Positions 27,314-35,118 of a stretch of 52,829 nucleotides of DNA are shown piece after piece (the first letter of the stretch is position 1; the number at the start of each line of letters is the position of its first letter). The DNA is from an uncultured Lachnospiraceae bacterium. Lineage in GTDB: Bacteria; Bacillota; Clostridia; Lachnospirales; Lachnospiraceae. Both the position numbers and the translations under genes were made by a program. The DNA lies in assembly GCA_944381635.1 (NCBI GenBank), contig CALWLY010000023.1, forward strand, positions 1 through 52,829. Reading direction: 5' to 3'. Under the pieces are notes generated by a model. That model was not told the origin of the DNA. It did no database searches and saw nothing but the letters and a program-made list of their open reading frames with translations.

Positions 27314-28222
27314 ATGAGAGCATTTATTGAATATATGGAAACGGTGCTGCCGAAGGAGAATATTCTGTGCGGTGAGCCCATGGACAAGCATACGACTTTT
27401 CGTGTGGGAGGGGAAGCAGAAGTATTTCTGAAGATTGAAAACGAGAAACAGCTTGCAGCTGTACTGAAATACCTGAATATTGTGGAAAAACCCTATTTTG
27501 TACTTGGAAACGGCAGCAACCTTCTGGTGGGAGATAAAGGATACCGCGGTGCGATCTTAAAATTGGAAGGGGACTTTAAAAAACTGGAGGTAACCGGCAC
27601 CTGTCTTCGGGCAGGCGCCGGCGCGCTCCTTTCCCAGGCCGCAGCAGAAGCTTTAAGATGCGGGCTTTGCGGCATGGAGTTTGCCGCAGGAATTCCCGGC
27701 AGTGTAGGCGGGGCTGTAGTGATGAATGCAGGCGCCTACGGCGGAGAGATGGCGGACATTGTAAAAACAGTCCGCGTCATGAGCAAAGAGGGAGAAATTC
27801 TGGAACTGGATCATGCCACCATGGAATTTGCCTACCGCAGCAGTGTGATCAAAAACCGGTCGTATATTGTTTTGGACACTGTTTTTTCTCTGAAAGAGGG
27901 AGACAGGGGAGAAATCGAGAGTAAAATGAAGGAACTGGCGGAACAAAGGCGCCAGAAACAGCCTTTGGAATTTCCCAGTGCTGGAAGCACATTCAAACGC
28001 CCGGAAGGTTATTTTGCAGGAAAACTGATCATGGATTCGGGTCTTAGAGGATTTCAGATCGGCGGAGCCAAAGTATCGGATAAACACTGCGGATTTGTAA
28101 TCAATACAGGAAACGCTCAGGCTGCAGACGTGGCGGAACTGATTGAAGAAGTCAGAGAGCGGGTACACAGAAATTTTGGAATCTGGCTGGAGCCTGAAGT
28201 GATCTTCCTGGGAGATTTTTAA
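27314..28222 (+). CDS. murB: UDP-N-acetylenolpyruvoylglucosamine reductase
   Basis: A 302-residue FAD enzyme that reduces UDP-GlcNAc-enolpyruvate to UDP-MurNAc in peptidoglycan synthesis. FAD-site motifs are VLGNGSNLLVGD and GIPGSVGGAVVMNAGAYGGE; the proton-donor serine is in PSAGSTFKRP and the late glutamate in LEPEVIFLG. The short loop pattern fits the type II MurB of Gram-positives. GGAAGGA lies 6 bases before the ATG at 27314; an in-frame ATG at 27263 lacks a site. Confidence 0.94.
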   Translation: MRAFIEYMETVLPKENILCGEPMDKHTTFRVGGEAEVFLKIENEKQLAAVLKYLNIVEKPYFVLGNGSNLLVGDKGYRGAILKLEGDFKKLEVTGTCLRAGAGALLSQAAAEALRCGLCGMEFAAGIPGSVGGAVVMNAGAYGGEMADIVKTVRVMSKEGEILELDHATMEFAYRSSVIKNRSYIVLDTVFSLKEGDRGEIESKMKELAEQRRQKQPLEFPSAGSTFKRPEGYFAGKLIMDSGLRGFQIGGAKVSDKHCGFVINTGNAQAADVAELIEEVRERVHRNFGIWLEPEVIFLGDF

Positions 28223-28226
28223 AAAA

Positions 28227-28265
28227 GTGTGCGCGTTTGTGCACACTCGCGCCGAGCGCGATTGC
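28227..28265. repeat. Short GC-rich repeat (family C, copy 1)
   Basis: Contains a GTGTGC/GCACAC hairpin followed by CGCGCCGAGCGCGAT. The same arrangement, with a few substitutions, recurs at 32663-32700. It lies in the 114-base murB-rapZ gap. Confidence 0.5.
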
Positions 28266-28336
28266 GAAAATGGCGCCGGTATGGTACAAGTGGAAATGTA
28301 TATAGGTACTAGCGCAAGTCGCAGACAGGAGAAGCT

Positions 28337-29200
28337 ATGAGGTTTGTGATTGTAACAGGGATGAGCGGCGGCGGAAAAAGAACCGCCATGAAAATGCTGG
28401 AAGATATCGGCTTTTATTGTGTAGACAACCTTCCGGTTCCGCTGATTGAAAAATTTATGGAGCTGCTTTCCACTCCCAATACGGAATTTTCCAAAGTGGC
28501 TCTGGGACTGGATGTGCGCGCGGATCAGTCCTTTGAGGACGCGCAGAAAATTCTGGATAAAATGCGACAGAACGGCATGGTCTATGAAATCCTTTTTATG
28601 GATGCTTCCGACAGCGTGCTGCTTCGCCGCTATAAAGAGAGCAGACGTATGCATCCGCTCTGCACGCCGGATTCTATGCGGGTTGAAGACGGTATCCGCA
28701 GAGAACGCCGGATTCTGGAACAGATGAAGAAAAAAGCGGACTACGTTATCGACACTTCAAAGCTTCTCACAAGAGAGCTGAAGGAAGAGATGGACAGGAT
28801 TTTCGTGCAGAACGAGGAATACAACAGCCTGATGATAAGCATTGTTTCTTTCGGTTTTAAGCACGGAATTCCCGCAGATGCGGATCTTGTTTTTGACGTC
28901 CGTTTTCTGCCGAATCCGTTTTATATCGAAGAGCTGAAGTATCATACGGGAAATGAGAAAGAAGTACAGGACTATGTCATGAGCTTTGGGGAGGCGGAAA
29001 CCTTTTTGGATAAGCTGACCGATATGCTTGATTTTCTGATTCCCAATTATATCAAAGAAGGAAAATACCAGCTGGTAATCGGAATTGGCTGCACCGGCGG
29101 CAAACACCGCAGCGTCACACTGGCCAATGAACTTTACCGGCGTTTGAAACACCGCGGCGACTATGGGCTGACTATAAGCCACCGCGATTGTCAGGATTAA
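28337..29200 (+). CDS. rapZ: RNase adapter / nucleotide-binding protein RapZ (YvcJ)
   Basis: A 287-residue P-loop protein. In enterobacteria RapZ senses glucosamine-6-phosphate and guides RNase E to a small RNA; in Bacillus YvcJ binds and hydrolyses nucleotides and affects competence. The N-terminal P-loop is GMSGGGKRT, where the Ser/Thr that normally follows the Lys is Arg. The C-terminal ligand-binding motif GIGCTGGKHRSVTLANEL is intact. AGGAGAAGCT precedes the ATG. It sits directly before whiA; the yvcK/glmR gene that separates them in Bacillus is absent. Confidence 0.93.
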   Translation: MRFVIVTGMSGGGKRTAMKMLEDIGFYCVDNLPVPLIEKFMELLSTPNTEFSKVALGLDVRADQSFEDAQKILDKMRQNGMVYEILFMDASDSVLLRRYKESRRMHPLCTPDSMRVEDGIRRERRILEQMKKKADYVIDTSKLLTRELKEEMDRIFVQNEEYNSLMISIVSFGFKHGIPADADLVFDVRFLPNPFYIEELKYHTGNEKEVQDYVMSFGEAETFLDKLTDMLDFLIPNYIKEGKYQLVIGIGCTGGKHRSVTLANELYRRLKHRGDYGLTISHRDCQD

Positions 29201-29213
29201 AGGAAAGAAAAGA

Positions 29214-30146
29214 ATGTCTTTTTCCAGTCAAGTGAAAGAAGAATTAAGCCGTCAGGAAAACGGCGCGAGACACTGCCAGATTGCAGAATTGGCAGCGATC
29301 ATTCATTTCTGCGGCAGCCTTAACTGTCAGCAGCAGAGCGTTATTCTGACAATTCAGGCAGAAAATGAACCTGTTATCAGAAAATGCTTTACATTATTGA
29401 AGAAAACATTTAATATTATTACTGACATTTCAATCAGTCAACATGGGAAAACAGGAGTTTATCTGATTCGTTTTACACAGCAAGATCAGGTAAAACGGAT
29501 TTTGCAGGGAACGCATTTCCTGGAGCAGGACGGCACTTTGAGAGATCTAAGAGACTCGGTGAGCAGTATGCTTTTGAAAAGCAGCTGCTGTCAGAGAGCT
29601 TTTCTGCGGGGAGCCTTTTTATCTGCCGGATCTATGAGCGATCCGGAGAAAAGCTATCATCTTGAAATCGTCTGCCAGAAAGAACGGCAGGCAGAGCAGA
29701 TTCAGCAGATTCTGCATTCCTTCGGGGTGGAAGCAAGAATTATTGTCCGCAAAAAATATTATGTGGTGTACATCAAAGAAGGTTCCGGTATTTCTGATTT
29801 TCTGAATATCATAGAGGCTCATGTGGCGATGATGGATTTTGAAAATTATCGTATTGTAAAAGATATGAGAAATTCCATCAACCGAAGGGTGAACTGTGAG
29901 ACAGCAAATATCAGCAAGACAGTAAGTGCGGCATCCAGGCAGACAGAGGATATACTATATCTGAAAGAAAAGTACGGATTTGAGAATCTTCCGGAGGGAC
30001 TCCGGCAGATGGCGCAGATCCGACTGGAGTATCCGGATGCACCGCTTCGCGAACTGGGTGGGTACTTAAATCCTCCGGTTGGCAAATCAGGAGTCAATCA
30101 TCGACTCAGAAAGTTGTGTGAGCTTGCAGACAGAGTCAGAGGCTGA
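29214..30146 (+). CDS. whiA: WhiA DNA-binding regulator
   Basis: A 310-residue regulator with an N-terminal degenerate LAGLIDADG-homing-endonuclease-like fold and a C-terminal helix-turn-helix (LRELGGYLNPPVGKSGVNHRLRKL region, about 280-305). In Bacillus it affects division and chromosome segregation; in actinobacteria it controls sporulation. AAAGGAAAG precedes the ATG. The spacing of 13 bases after rapZ indicates one operon. Confidence 0.94.
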   Translation: MSFSSQVKEELSRQENGARHCQIAELAAIIHFCGSLNCQQQSVILTIQAENEPVIRKCFTLLKKTFNIITDISISQHGKTGVYLIRFTQQDQVKRILQGTHFLEQDGTLRDLRDSVSSMLLKSSCCQRAFLRGAFLSAGSMSDPEKSYHLEIVCQKERQAEQIQQILHSFGVEARIIVRKKYYVVYIKEGSGISDFLNIIEAHVAMMDFENYRIVKDMRNSINRRVNCETANISKTVSAASRQTEDILYLKEKYGFENLPEGLRQMAQIRLEYPDAPLRELGGYLNPPVGKSGVNHRLRKLCELADRVRG

Positions 30147-30251
30147 AACAGGAAAACTGAAGATCCGGCAGATGATTTTGCGTGGAAAACAGTTTCGAAG
30201 AGTCTCTGTTTTTATCAGAGCACAGGGTTTTTGTAGAAATGGAGGAGTATT

Positions 30252-30509
30252 ATGAAACAGAAAGCAGTCAAAATCCAGTTAGACCACGGGTTTGAGGCAA
30301 GACCGGTAGCGGTATTGGTGCAGGTGGCAAGCCAGCATGAAAGTACCGTATATCTGGAAGCAGAAGGGAAAAAGGTAAATGCCAAAAGTATTATGGGCAT
30401 GATGAGCCTGGGACTGGACAGCGGCGAAATGGTAACCGTGATTGCGGATGGTCCGGATGAAGAAACAGCGATTTCTAACATCGAACAGTACTTAAGCGGT
30501 AAAAACTAA
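30252..30509 (+). CDS. crh: Crh-like HPr paralogue with His15 replaced by Glu
   Basis: An 85-residue HPr-fold protein. The active-site loop normally reading G-[IL]-H-A-R-P is GFEARP, so the phosphorylatable His15 is Glu at exactly residue 15. The regulatory Ser46 is intact in NAKSIMGMM (S46). It therefore cannot carry PTS phosphate on residue 15 but can still be modified by HprK. This parallels Bacillus Crh, which has Gln15 and also lies at the end of a yvcJ-yvcK-whiA-crh operon. A Glu could imitate permanent phosphorylation at position 15. GGAGG precedes the ATG and a terminator follows. The catabolite-repression cofactor role is inferred. Confidence 0.88.
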   Translation: MKQKAVKIQLDHGFEARPVAVLVQVASQHESTVYLEAEGKKVNAKSIMGMMSLGLDSGEMVTVIADGPDEETAISNIEQYLSGKN

Positions 30510-30537
30510 GATACAAAAGAGATGTTGTAAACTTGAG

Positions 30538-30614
30538 AAAGGCCGTCAGCGTACCCTATTTTGAGAAAGCCAAAGCTTCCTGACGAAATAGGATGCGCCT
30601 GACAGGGCCTTTTT
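30538..30614 (+). terminator. Long imperfect terminator ending the hprK-crh region
   Basis: AAAGGCC-GTCAG-CG and CCTATTTT pair with GAAATAGG, GCGCCTGAC and GGGCCTTTTT, forming a long imperfect stem followed by T residues. Confidence 0.75.
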
Positions 30615-30664
30615 GATTTTGTGGCATCATTATTTCATTATGGTTCAGGAAAGGAAAGGCAGCT

Positions 30665-31564
30665 ATGGCCCATAAGAAAATGTTGTTTATCTACAATCCC
30701 AAAGCCGGAAAAGGCCAGATACGCAATAATTTGCTGGATATTATTGATATATTTGTAAAAGGCGGATATGAGGTGACGGCCTATCCCACGCAGTATGCGG
30801 GAGATGCCATAAGAGCGGCAGAAGAGGACAGCGCTCGTTTTGATATGGTGGTATGCAGCGGCGGCGACGGCACACTGGATGAGGTGGTGACCGGACTGAT
30901 GCGAAAGGAAAAAAGGGTTCCCATAGGGTATATACCTGCGGGAAGCACCAACGATTTTGCCAACAGTCTGTATATTCCCAAAAACATGAAAGAGGCGGCA
31001 AACGCTGTAGTGAACGGAGACCGGTTTTTGTGTGATGTGGGTTCCTTTAATGAAAATACTTTTGTCTACATCGCCGCTTTCGGTTTGTTTACCGATGTGT
31101 CCTATGAGACGGAGCAGGAGATGAAAAACCTTCTCGGGCACATGGCATATTTGCTGGAAGGTATGAAGAAACTGACAAATATCAAGTCATACCATATGAA
31201 AATAACGACAGAAGATACGGTGATAGAAGATGATTTCCTTTACGGAATGATCACAAACTCTATTTCCGTGGGAGGATTCAAGCGGATTACCGGAAAATAT
31301 GTGGACCTAAGCGACGGAGTGTTCGAAGTTACACTGATTAAGCGTCCCTCCAATCCCATGGAGTTAAACCAGATTCTGACAGCTCTTGTTATGAAGGATA
31401 TTGATACGGATCAGATGTACTGTTTCAAAACTTCTTACATGAGAATCGAGTCGGAGGAGGAAGTGGCATGGACCCTGGACGGCGAGTTTGGAGGAAGGCA
31501 CACGGATGTGGTGGTTCGGAACCAAAAACAGGCGCTGTCAATCATGGTACCGTCCGCAAATTAG
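30665..31564 (+). CDS. Diacylglycerol kinase-family lipid kinase (DagK/YegS type)
   Basis: A 299-residue lipid kinase that phosphorylates diacylglycerol or a similar lipid. NPKAGKG lies at about 11-17, the catalytic nucleotide loop is SGGDGTLDEV, and PAGSTNDFA is the second conserved motif; the C-terminal beta-sandwich follows. Length and order match DgkB-like soluble enzymes. It may recycle diacylglycerol left by lipoteichoic-acid or glycolipid metabolism. Gene-specific name not assigned. Confidence 0.9.
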   Translation: MAHKKMLFIYNPKAGKGQIRNNLLDIIDIFVKGGYEVTAYPTQYAGDAIRAAEEDSARFDMVVCSGGDGTLDEVVTGLMRKEKRVPIGYIPAGSTNDFANSLYIPKNMKEAANAVVNGDRFLCDVGSFNENTFVYIAAFGLFTDVSYETEQEMKNLLGHMAYLLEGMKKLTNIKSYHMKITTEDTVIEDDFLYGMITNSISVGGFKRITGKYVDLSDGVFEVTLIKRPSNPMELNQILTALVMKDIDTDQMYCFKTSYMRIESEEEVAWTLDGEFGGRHTDVVVRNQKQALSIMVPSAN

Positions 31565-31596
31565 GTTAAAATAAGGGAAAATTTCGTATTTAACTA

Positions 31597-31625
31597 TTTT
31601 CTTTTCAGGGTGAATGGAGTATAAT
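31597..31625 (+). promoter_or_regulatory. Candidate promoter of fba
   Basis: A consensus TATAAT (31620-31625) lies 17 bases after a poor -35 (TTTTCT, 31597-31602). The leader to the start codon is about 40 bases. Confidence 0.5.
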
Positions 31626-31671
31626 AACATCGATAAGAGTTATAATGAATATCATTATGGAGGTAATTACT

Positions 31672-32535
31672 ATGTTAGTATCAGCAGCAGAAATGCTTAA
31701 AAAAGCAAAAGCTGGCCACTATGCAGTTGGACAGTTCAACATCAACAACCTGGAGTGGACAAAAGCTATCCTGTTAACAGCTCAGGAATTAAACTCCCCG
31801 GTTATCCTTGGTGTATCTGAAGGTGCCGGCAAATACATGACAGGCTACAAGACTGTAGTAGGCATGGTAAACGGAATGATGGAAGAATTAAACATCACTG
31901 TTCCGGTAGCTCTGCACTTAGATCACGGCAGCTACGATCACTGCTATAAATGTCTGGAAGCTGGATTCTCTTCTATTATGTTCGACGGTTCTCACTACCC
32001 GATCGAAGAGAACGTTGCTAAGACAAAAGAATTAGTTGCAGCAGCTCACGCTAAGGGAGTTTCCATCGAAGCAGAAGTTGGTTCCATCGGCGGCGAAGAA
32101 GACGGTGTTGTAGGTATGGGCGAATGCGCAGATCCTAACGAATGTAAAGCAGTAGCTGATCTGGGTGTTGATTTCCTGGCAGCTGGTATCGGAAACATTC
32201 ACGGAAAATATCCTGAAAACTGGAAAGGACTTTCCTTCGAAACTCTGGATGCTATCCAGCAGTTAACAGGAGATCTGCCGTTAGTTCTTCACGGTGGTAC
32301 AGGCATCCCGGCTGACATGATCAAAAAAGCAATCTCTCTGGGTGTTGCAAAAATCAACGTTAACACAGAATGCCAGTTAGCTTTCGCAGCAGCTACACGT
32401 GAATATATCGAAGCTGGAAAAGATCAGCAGGGCAAAGGATACGATCCTCGTAAACTGTTAGCTCCTGGTTTCGAAGCTATCAAAGCTACGGTTAAAGAAA
32501 AAATGGAACTGTTCGGTTCTGTAAACAAAGCTTGA
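31672..32535 (+). CDS. fba: Class II fructose-1,6-bisphosphate aldolase
   Basis: A 287-residue zinc-dependent glycolytic enzyme. Zinc ligands and substrate residues appear in LHLDHGSYDH, EAEVGSIGGEED, GIGNIHGKYP and VLHGGTGIP, followed by KINVNTECQ. GGAGG lies 8 bases before the ATG at 31672. The gene uses a narrow codon set (many GTT, GCT and GAA), unlike its neighbours, as expected of a very highly expressed gene rather than of transfer. It has its own promoter and terminator. Confidence 0.95.
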   Translation: MLVSAAEMLKKAKAGHYAVGQFNINNLEWTKAILLTAQELNSPVILGVSEGAGKYMTGYKTVVGMVNGMMEELNITVPVALHLDHGSYDHCYKCLEAGFSSIMFDGSHYPIEENVAKTKELVAAAHAKGVSIEAEVGSIGGEEDGVVGMGECADPNECKAVADLGVDFLAAGIGNIHGKYPENWKGLSFETLDAIQQLTGDLPLVLHGGTGIPADMIKKAISLGVAKINVNTECQLAFAAATREYIEAGKDQQGKGYDPRKLLAPGFEAIKATVKEKMELFGSVNKA

Positions 32536-32571
32536 GATTAAGCATCGTATCTTAAAGATATAAGAAACAAA

Positions 32572-32618
32572 CATACCCCAAGGACTTTGGAAATACCTCA
32601 GTCTTTGGGGTATTTTCT
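32572..32618 (+). terminator. Intrinsic terminator of fba
   Basis: ATACCCCAAGGACT pairs with AGTCTTTGGGGTAT, followed by TTTTCT. Confidence 0.88.
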
Positions 32619-32634
32619 GTTTATCAGGGGAAAA

Positions 32635-32813
32635 GGATAGAAACGATCCTATCGGATAAAAAGTGTGTGCTCTGGCACACACCCGCGCCGAGTGCGATGC
32701 CGCCAGGCAATGGTTATCGGCAATCGCTGATTGCCTGTGCGCTGAGTGCGCATCCACAGCGGAGCGTCTTTTTTTATCTGATAGGATAGAAACTGTCCTA
32801 TCAGATAAAAAAA
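32635..32813. repeat. Composite repeat: CCTATCnGATA hairpins flanking a GC-rich unit
   Basis: GGATAGAAACnnTCCTATCnGATAAAAA occurs twice (32635-32662 and 32784-32811). Between the copies is a GC-rich segment that includes family C copy 2 (32663-32700). The right copy is part of an 18-base-pair hairpin (32769-32786 with 32796-32813) with seven T before and seven A after, able to terminate on either strand. No credible gene is present; an 81-residue frame here has no ribosome binding site. Confidence 0.65.
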
Positions 32814-32876
32814 GATTCTGCAGATGCAGAATCTTCTTTGAAGAGGGAGGATGCCAGACAGTCATCTGTCTGGCAT
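32813..32876. other. Two tandem perfect hairpins
   Basis: AGATTCTGCA/TGCAGAATCT (32813-32834) and ATGCCAGACAG-TCAT-CTGTCTGGCAT (32851-32876). Neither is followed by a convincing T run. From 32877 to 33068 I see only AT-rich sequence without a gene. Confidence 0.55.
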
Positions 32877-33068
32877 TTATTATGAAAAAGCTATTTATAA
32901 AAAGTTAAGTGATTGGCTGTTTGAGTGATACAGAAGTTTAGGTTTTTCTTTTCTGTATCTTATGGTATAAGTATAGAAAAGGAAAGTGTCTAAAAGATGA
33001 TATGCAATTTAACATTTTTTAAAAAGAATATGAATAAAATATGAACGCAAAAATCGTGGAAATAATCG

Positions 33069-33124
33069 AAAAAAGCGCCGGTACCGGGAGGCGGCAGAGG
33101 CTGCCATTTCCCGGTATCGACGCT
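33069..33124 (-). terminator. Terminator of the cyclophilin gene
   Basis: On the minus strand AGCGTCGATACCGGG pairs with CCCGGTACCGGCGCT around an inner GGCAGCC/GGCTGCC-type stem, followed by TTTTTT. Confidence 0.72.
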
Positions 33125-33216
33125 GGTGTCTGTGTGCATGAGGAGTAATACCTCAGACTGTGTAATCTTCCGTATTTGAAACAGCGCTTTCAATGGGCGC
33201 TATATTGCGGAGAAAA

Positions 33217-33747
33217 TCAGCGGTCTTTTAATTTTTCAGGTTCCGGATAGGAAACGCCGAAAGTTTCCACTGTCATGGAAGCGATTTTCTGCTCTTCCAG
33301 AGGACGGTCAGACCAGTCTGTTCTTGTCTCGGCAATCTTGTCTACAACATCCTGTCCCTCGATTACTTTACCGAATGCAGCGTAGGAGCCATCCAAATGG
33401 GGAGCGTCCTCGTGCATGATAAAGAACTGGCTTCCGGCGGAATCCGGATGCATAGCGCGTGCCATGGAAAGAACGCCTTTTGTGTGTTTTAAGTCGTTTT
33501 TTACGCCGTTCTGGGAAAATTCACCTTTGATGGAATAGCCCGGGCCGCCGGTTCCTGTTCCGAGAGGGCATCCTCCCTGAATCATAAAGCCGCGGATTAC
33601 GCGGTGGAAGATAAGTCCGTCATAAAAATTTTTCTGAATCAGGCTGATGAAATTGCTGACGGAAACAGGTGCTGTCTCGGGATAGAGCTCAGCTTTGATT
33701 ACATCGCCGTTTTCCATAGTAATGGTAACAATAGGATTCTGTGCCAT
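33217..33747 (-). CDS. Cyclophilin-type peptidyl-prolyl isomerase
   Basis: A 176-residue cytoplasmic enzyme that speeds cis-trans isomerisation of proline bonds. The catalytic arginine is in FHRVIRGFMIQGG, with further active-site residues in GSQFFIMHEDAPHLDG. No signal peptide. AAAGGAAAG precedes the ATG. Stand-alone gene with its own terminator. Confidence 0.93.
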   Translation of the reverse strand: MAQNPIVTITMENGDVIKAELYPETAPVSVSNFISLIQKNFYDGLIFHRVIRGFMIQGGCPLGTGTGGPGYSIKGEFSQNGVKNDLKHTKGVLSMARAMHPDSAGSQFFIMHEDAPHLDGSYAAFGKVIEGQDVVDKIAETRTDWSDRPLEEQKIASMTVETFGVSYPEPEKLKDR

Positions 33748-33896
33748 GAGATTTCTTTCCTTTCTGATTGGTTCATTTTTTTATTCTGCCATACAGGCAG
33801 AAAGGCTGCAAAAGGGCGTAAGGCCCAGCTGCATCCTTTGAGGAATGTTTTTATTTTAACGGAAAAGAGGAAATTCGTAAAGGGGGTAGGAAAAGG

Positions 33897-34931
33897 ATGA
33901 TAAAAAATGAGAATAACGTTTTGAAACGGGCGGTGCTGGTTTTAAAATGCAGTCTGCCTGAGAAAATAAAGGAGCGGCTTAGTTGGGAAGCAGGAAACGG
34001 GAAGACAGAACTTGTGTATATCGAGTCGGAAAAGAAGCAGGAGAATCTGCTGCATGTGCAAGTCGAGAAAGGCAGGAGGGAGTTGCAGTATCCGGAAATC
34101 GAGAAAATTCAGAGGAATCTGCTGCATTTGGAAAACAAAAAGGCAGCGGAGGAAGAAAAACAGAGAACTTTGTGGATTACAGATCTTGCTGATTTTGGAA
34201 GAAAGCTTGTAAAAGAGGGGCGGTATGTTTTGTTTTTTCTCACAGAGGAAAATGAAAACGACAGCTTCGGAATCAGTCCCTATTGCATTTGTGATCCGGA
34301 GGCGCTGTCTGTGTCCTATATGGAAAAAATTGTGAGAAGGTATCGAAAGATTCCGTGGGATATTCTGGAGACAGAAAGACTGATCGTGAGAGAAGCGGGG
34401 GAAAAAGACCTGGATGCACTTTATCAGATTCATGAGGGGGAATCGGCGCAGAAGTGGCTGGAAGAGCTGGACGCAGACCGACAGGAAGAGGGGGAGAGGC
34501 TGAAAGCCTACATTCAAAATATTTATGGATTTTATGAATACGGGATGTGGCTTTTGGTGGAAAAGGAAAGCGGCGAAGTGATAGGAAGGGCAGGACTGCA
34601 GATTGCAGGGGAACAAGGCGAGCCGGAGCTTGGTTTTGCAGTGCGGGATGAATTTCAGAAAAAAGGATACGCTTTCGAAGCCTGCACTGCCATCTTAAAA
34701 TATGCCCGTGAAGAACTGGAGCTGGATGAAATTCGGGCGTTGGCGGAGGAGGGCAATACGGCCTCAAAAAGGCTTTTACATAAACTTGGCTTCCGGTATA
34801 TGAAAGAGACGAAAATAAGGCCTTTAAAAGGAAGTCAGAGGGTGTACAGGGTATATCATAAAAATTTGAGGGAAGATTCTTTCTCTTCGAAAAGTCAGAG
34901 TCCGAAATCGGATTTTCACAGAGAAGTGTAA
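33897..34931 (+). CDS. GNAT acetyltransferase with an unusual N-terminal domain
   Basis: A 344-residue protein. The C-terminal half (about 160-325) is a RimJ/RimL-type N-acetyltransferase: LETERLIVREAGEKDLDAL, ELGFAVRDEFQKKGYAFEA (acetyl-CoA loop) and NTASKRLLHKLGFRYM. The N-terminal 155 residues are highly charged, repeat a short (E)KxQ(E/R)NLLH element twice (ENLLHVQ and RNLLHLE), and then hold WITDLADFGRKL and VLFFL, which could be part of an alpha/beta fold. The acceptor substrate is unknown. GTAGGAAAAGG precedes the ATG. Confidence 0.8.
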   Translation: MIKNENNVLKRAVLVLKCSLPEKIKERLSWEAGNGKTELVYIESEKKQENLLHVQVEKGRRELQYPEIEKIQRNLLHLENKKAAEEEKQRTLWITDLADFGRKLVKEGRYVLFFLTEENENDSFGISPYCICDPEALSVSYMEKIVRRYRKIPWDILETERLIVREAGEKDLDALYQIHEGESAQKWLEELDADRQEEGERLKAYIQNIYGFYEYGMWLLVEKESGEVIGRAGLQIAGEQGEPELGFAVRDEFQKKGYAFEACTAILKYAREELELDEIRALAEEGNTASKRLLHKLGFRYMKETKIRPLKGSQRVYRVYHKNLREDSFSSKSQSPKSDFHREV

Positions 34932-35009
34932 AACATTTTTATTTTCAAGCACTTTAAATGTTTTAAGTATTTTAAGGATTTTCTTTTTGTGCATTGTATT
35001 TCTATTTGA

Positions 35010-35060
35010 CAGAGCCAAAGAAAAGGGCGGAAGACCTCTTTTCTTTGGCTCTGCTGTTTT
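35010..35060 (+). terminator. Intrinsic terminator after the GNAT gene
   Basis: CAGAGCCAAAGAAAAG pairs with CTTTTCTTTGGCTCTG, then CTGTTTT. It also lies downstream of the converging GH3 gene, but no T run follows on the minus strand. Confidence 0.75.
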
Positions 35061-35118
35061 AGAAGGTATGTTTTTGTTTGGTTCCAAGGTTCTTTTGATG
35101 TTTTTGGTTTCACAGTTT

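Noticed and set aside
27653-28654. 333-residue minus-strand ORF across murB and rapZ
   Set aside because: It lies antisense to two certain genes, has no ribosome binding site and shows no protein-family pattern.
30252-30509. Ordinary PTS phosphocarrier HPr
   Set aside because: The essential His15 is Glu, so phosphotransfer from Enzyme I on that residue is not possible.
31672-32535. fba as horizontally acquired because of its codon use
   Set aside because: The bias toward few codons is what highly expressed glycolytic genes show; promoter and terminator are typical of the neighbourhood.
32635-32813. CRISPR-like array
   Set aside because: The repeats are only two copies, self-complementary and separated by a GC-rich unit rather than equal-length unique spacers; no cas genes are present.
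32663-32908. 81-residue ORF after fba
   Set aside because: Composed almost entirely of dispersed hairpin repeats, with no ribosome binding site.
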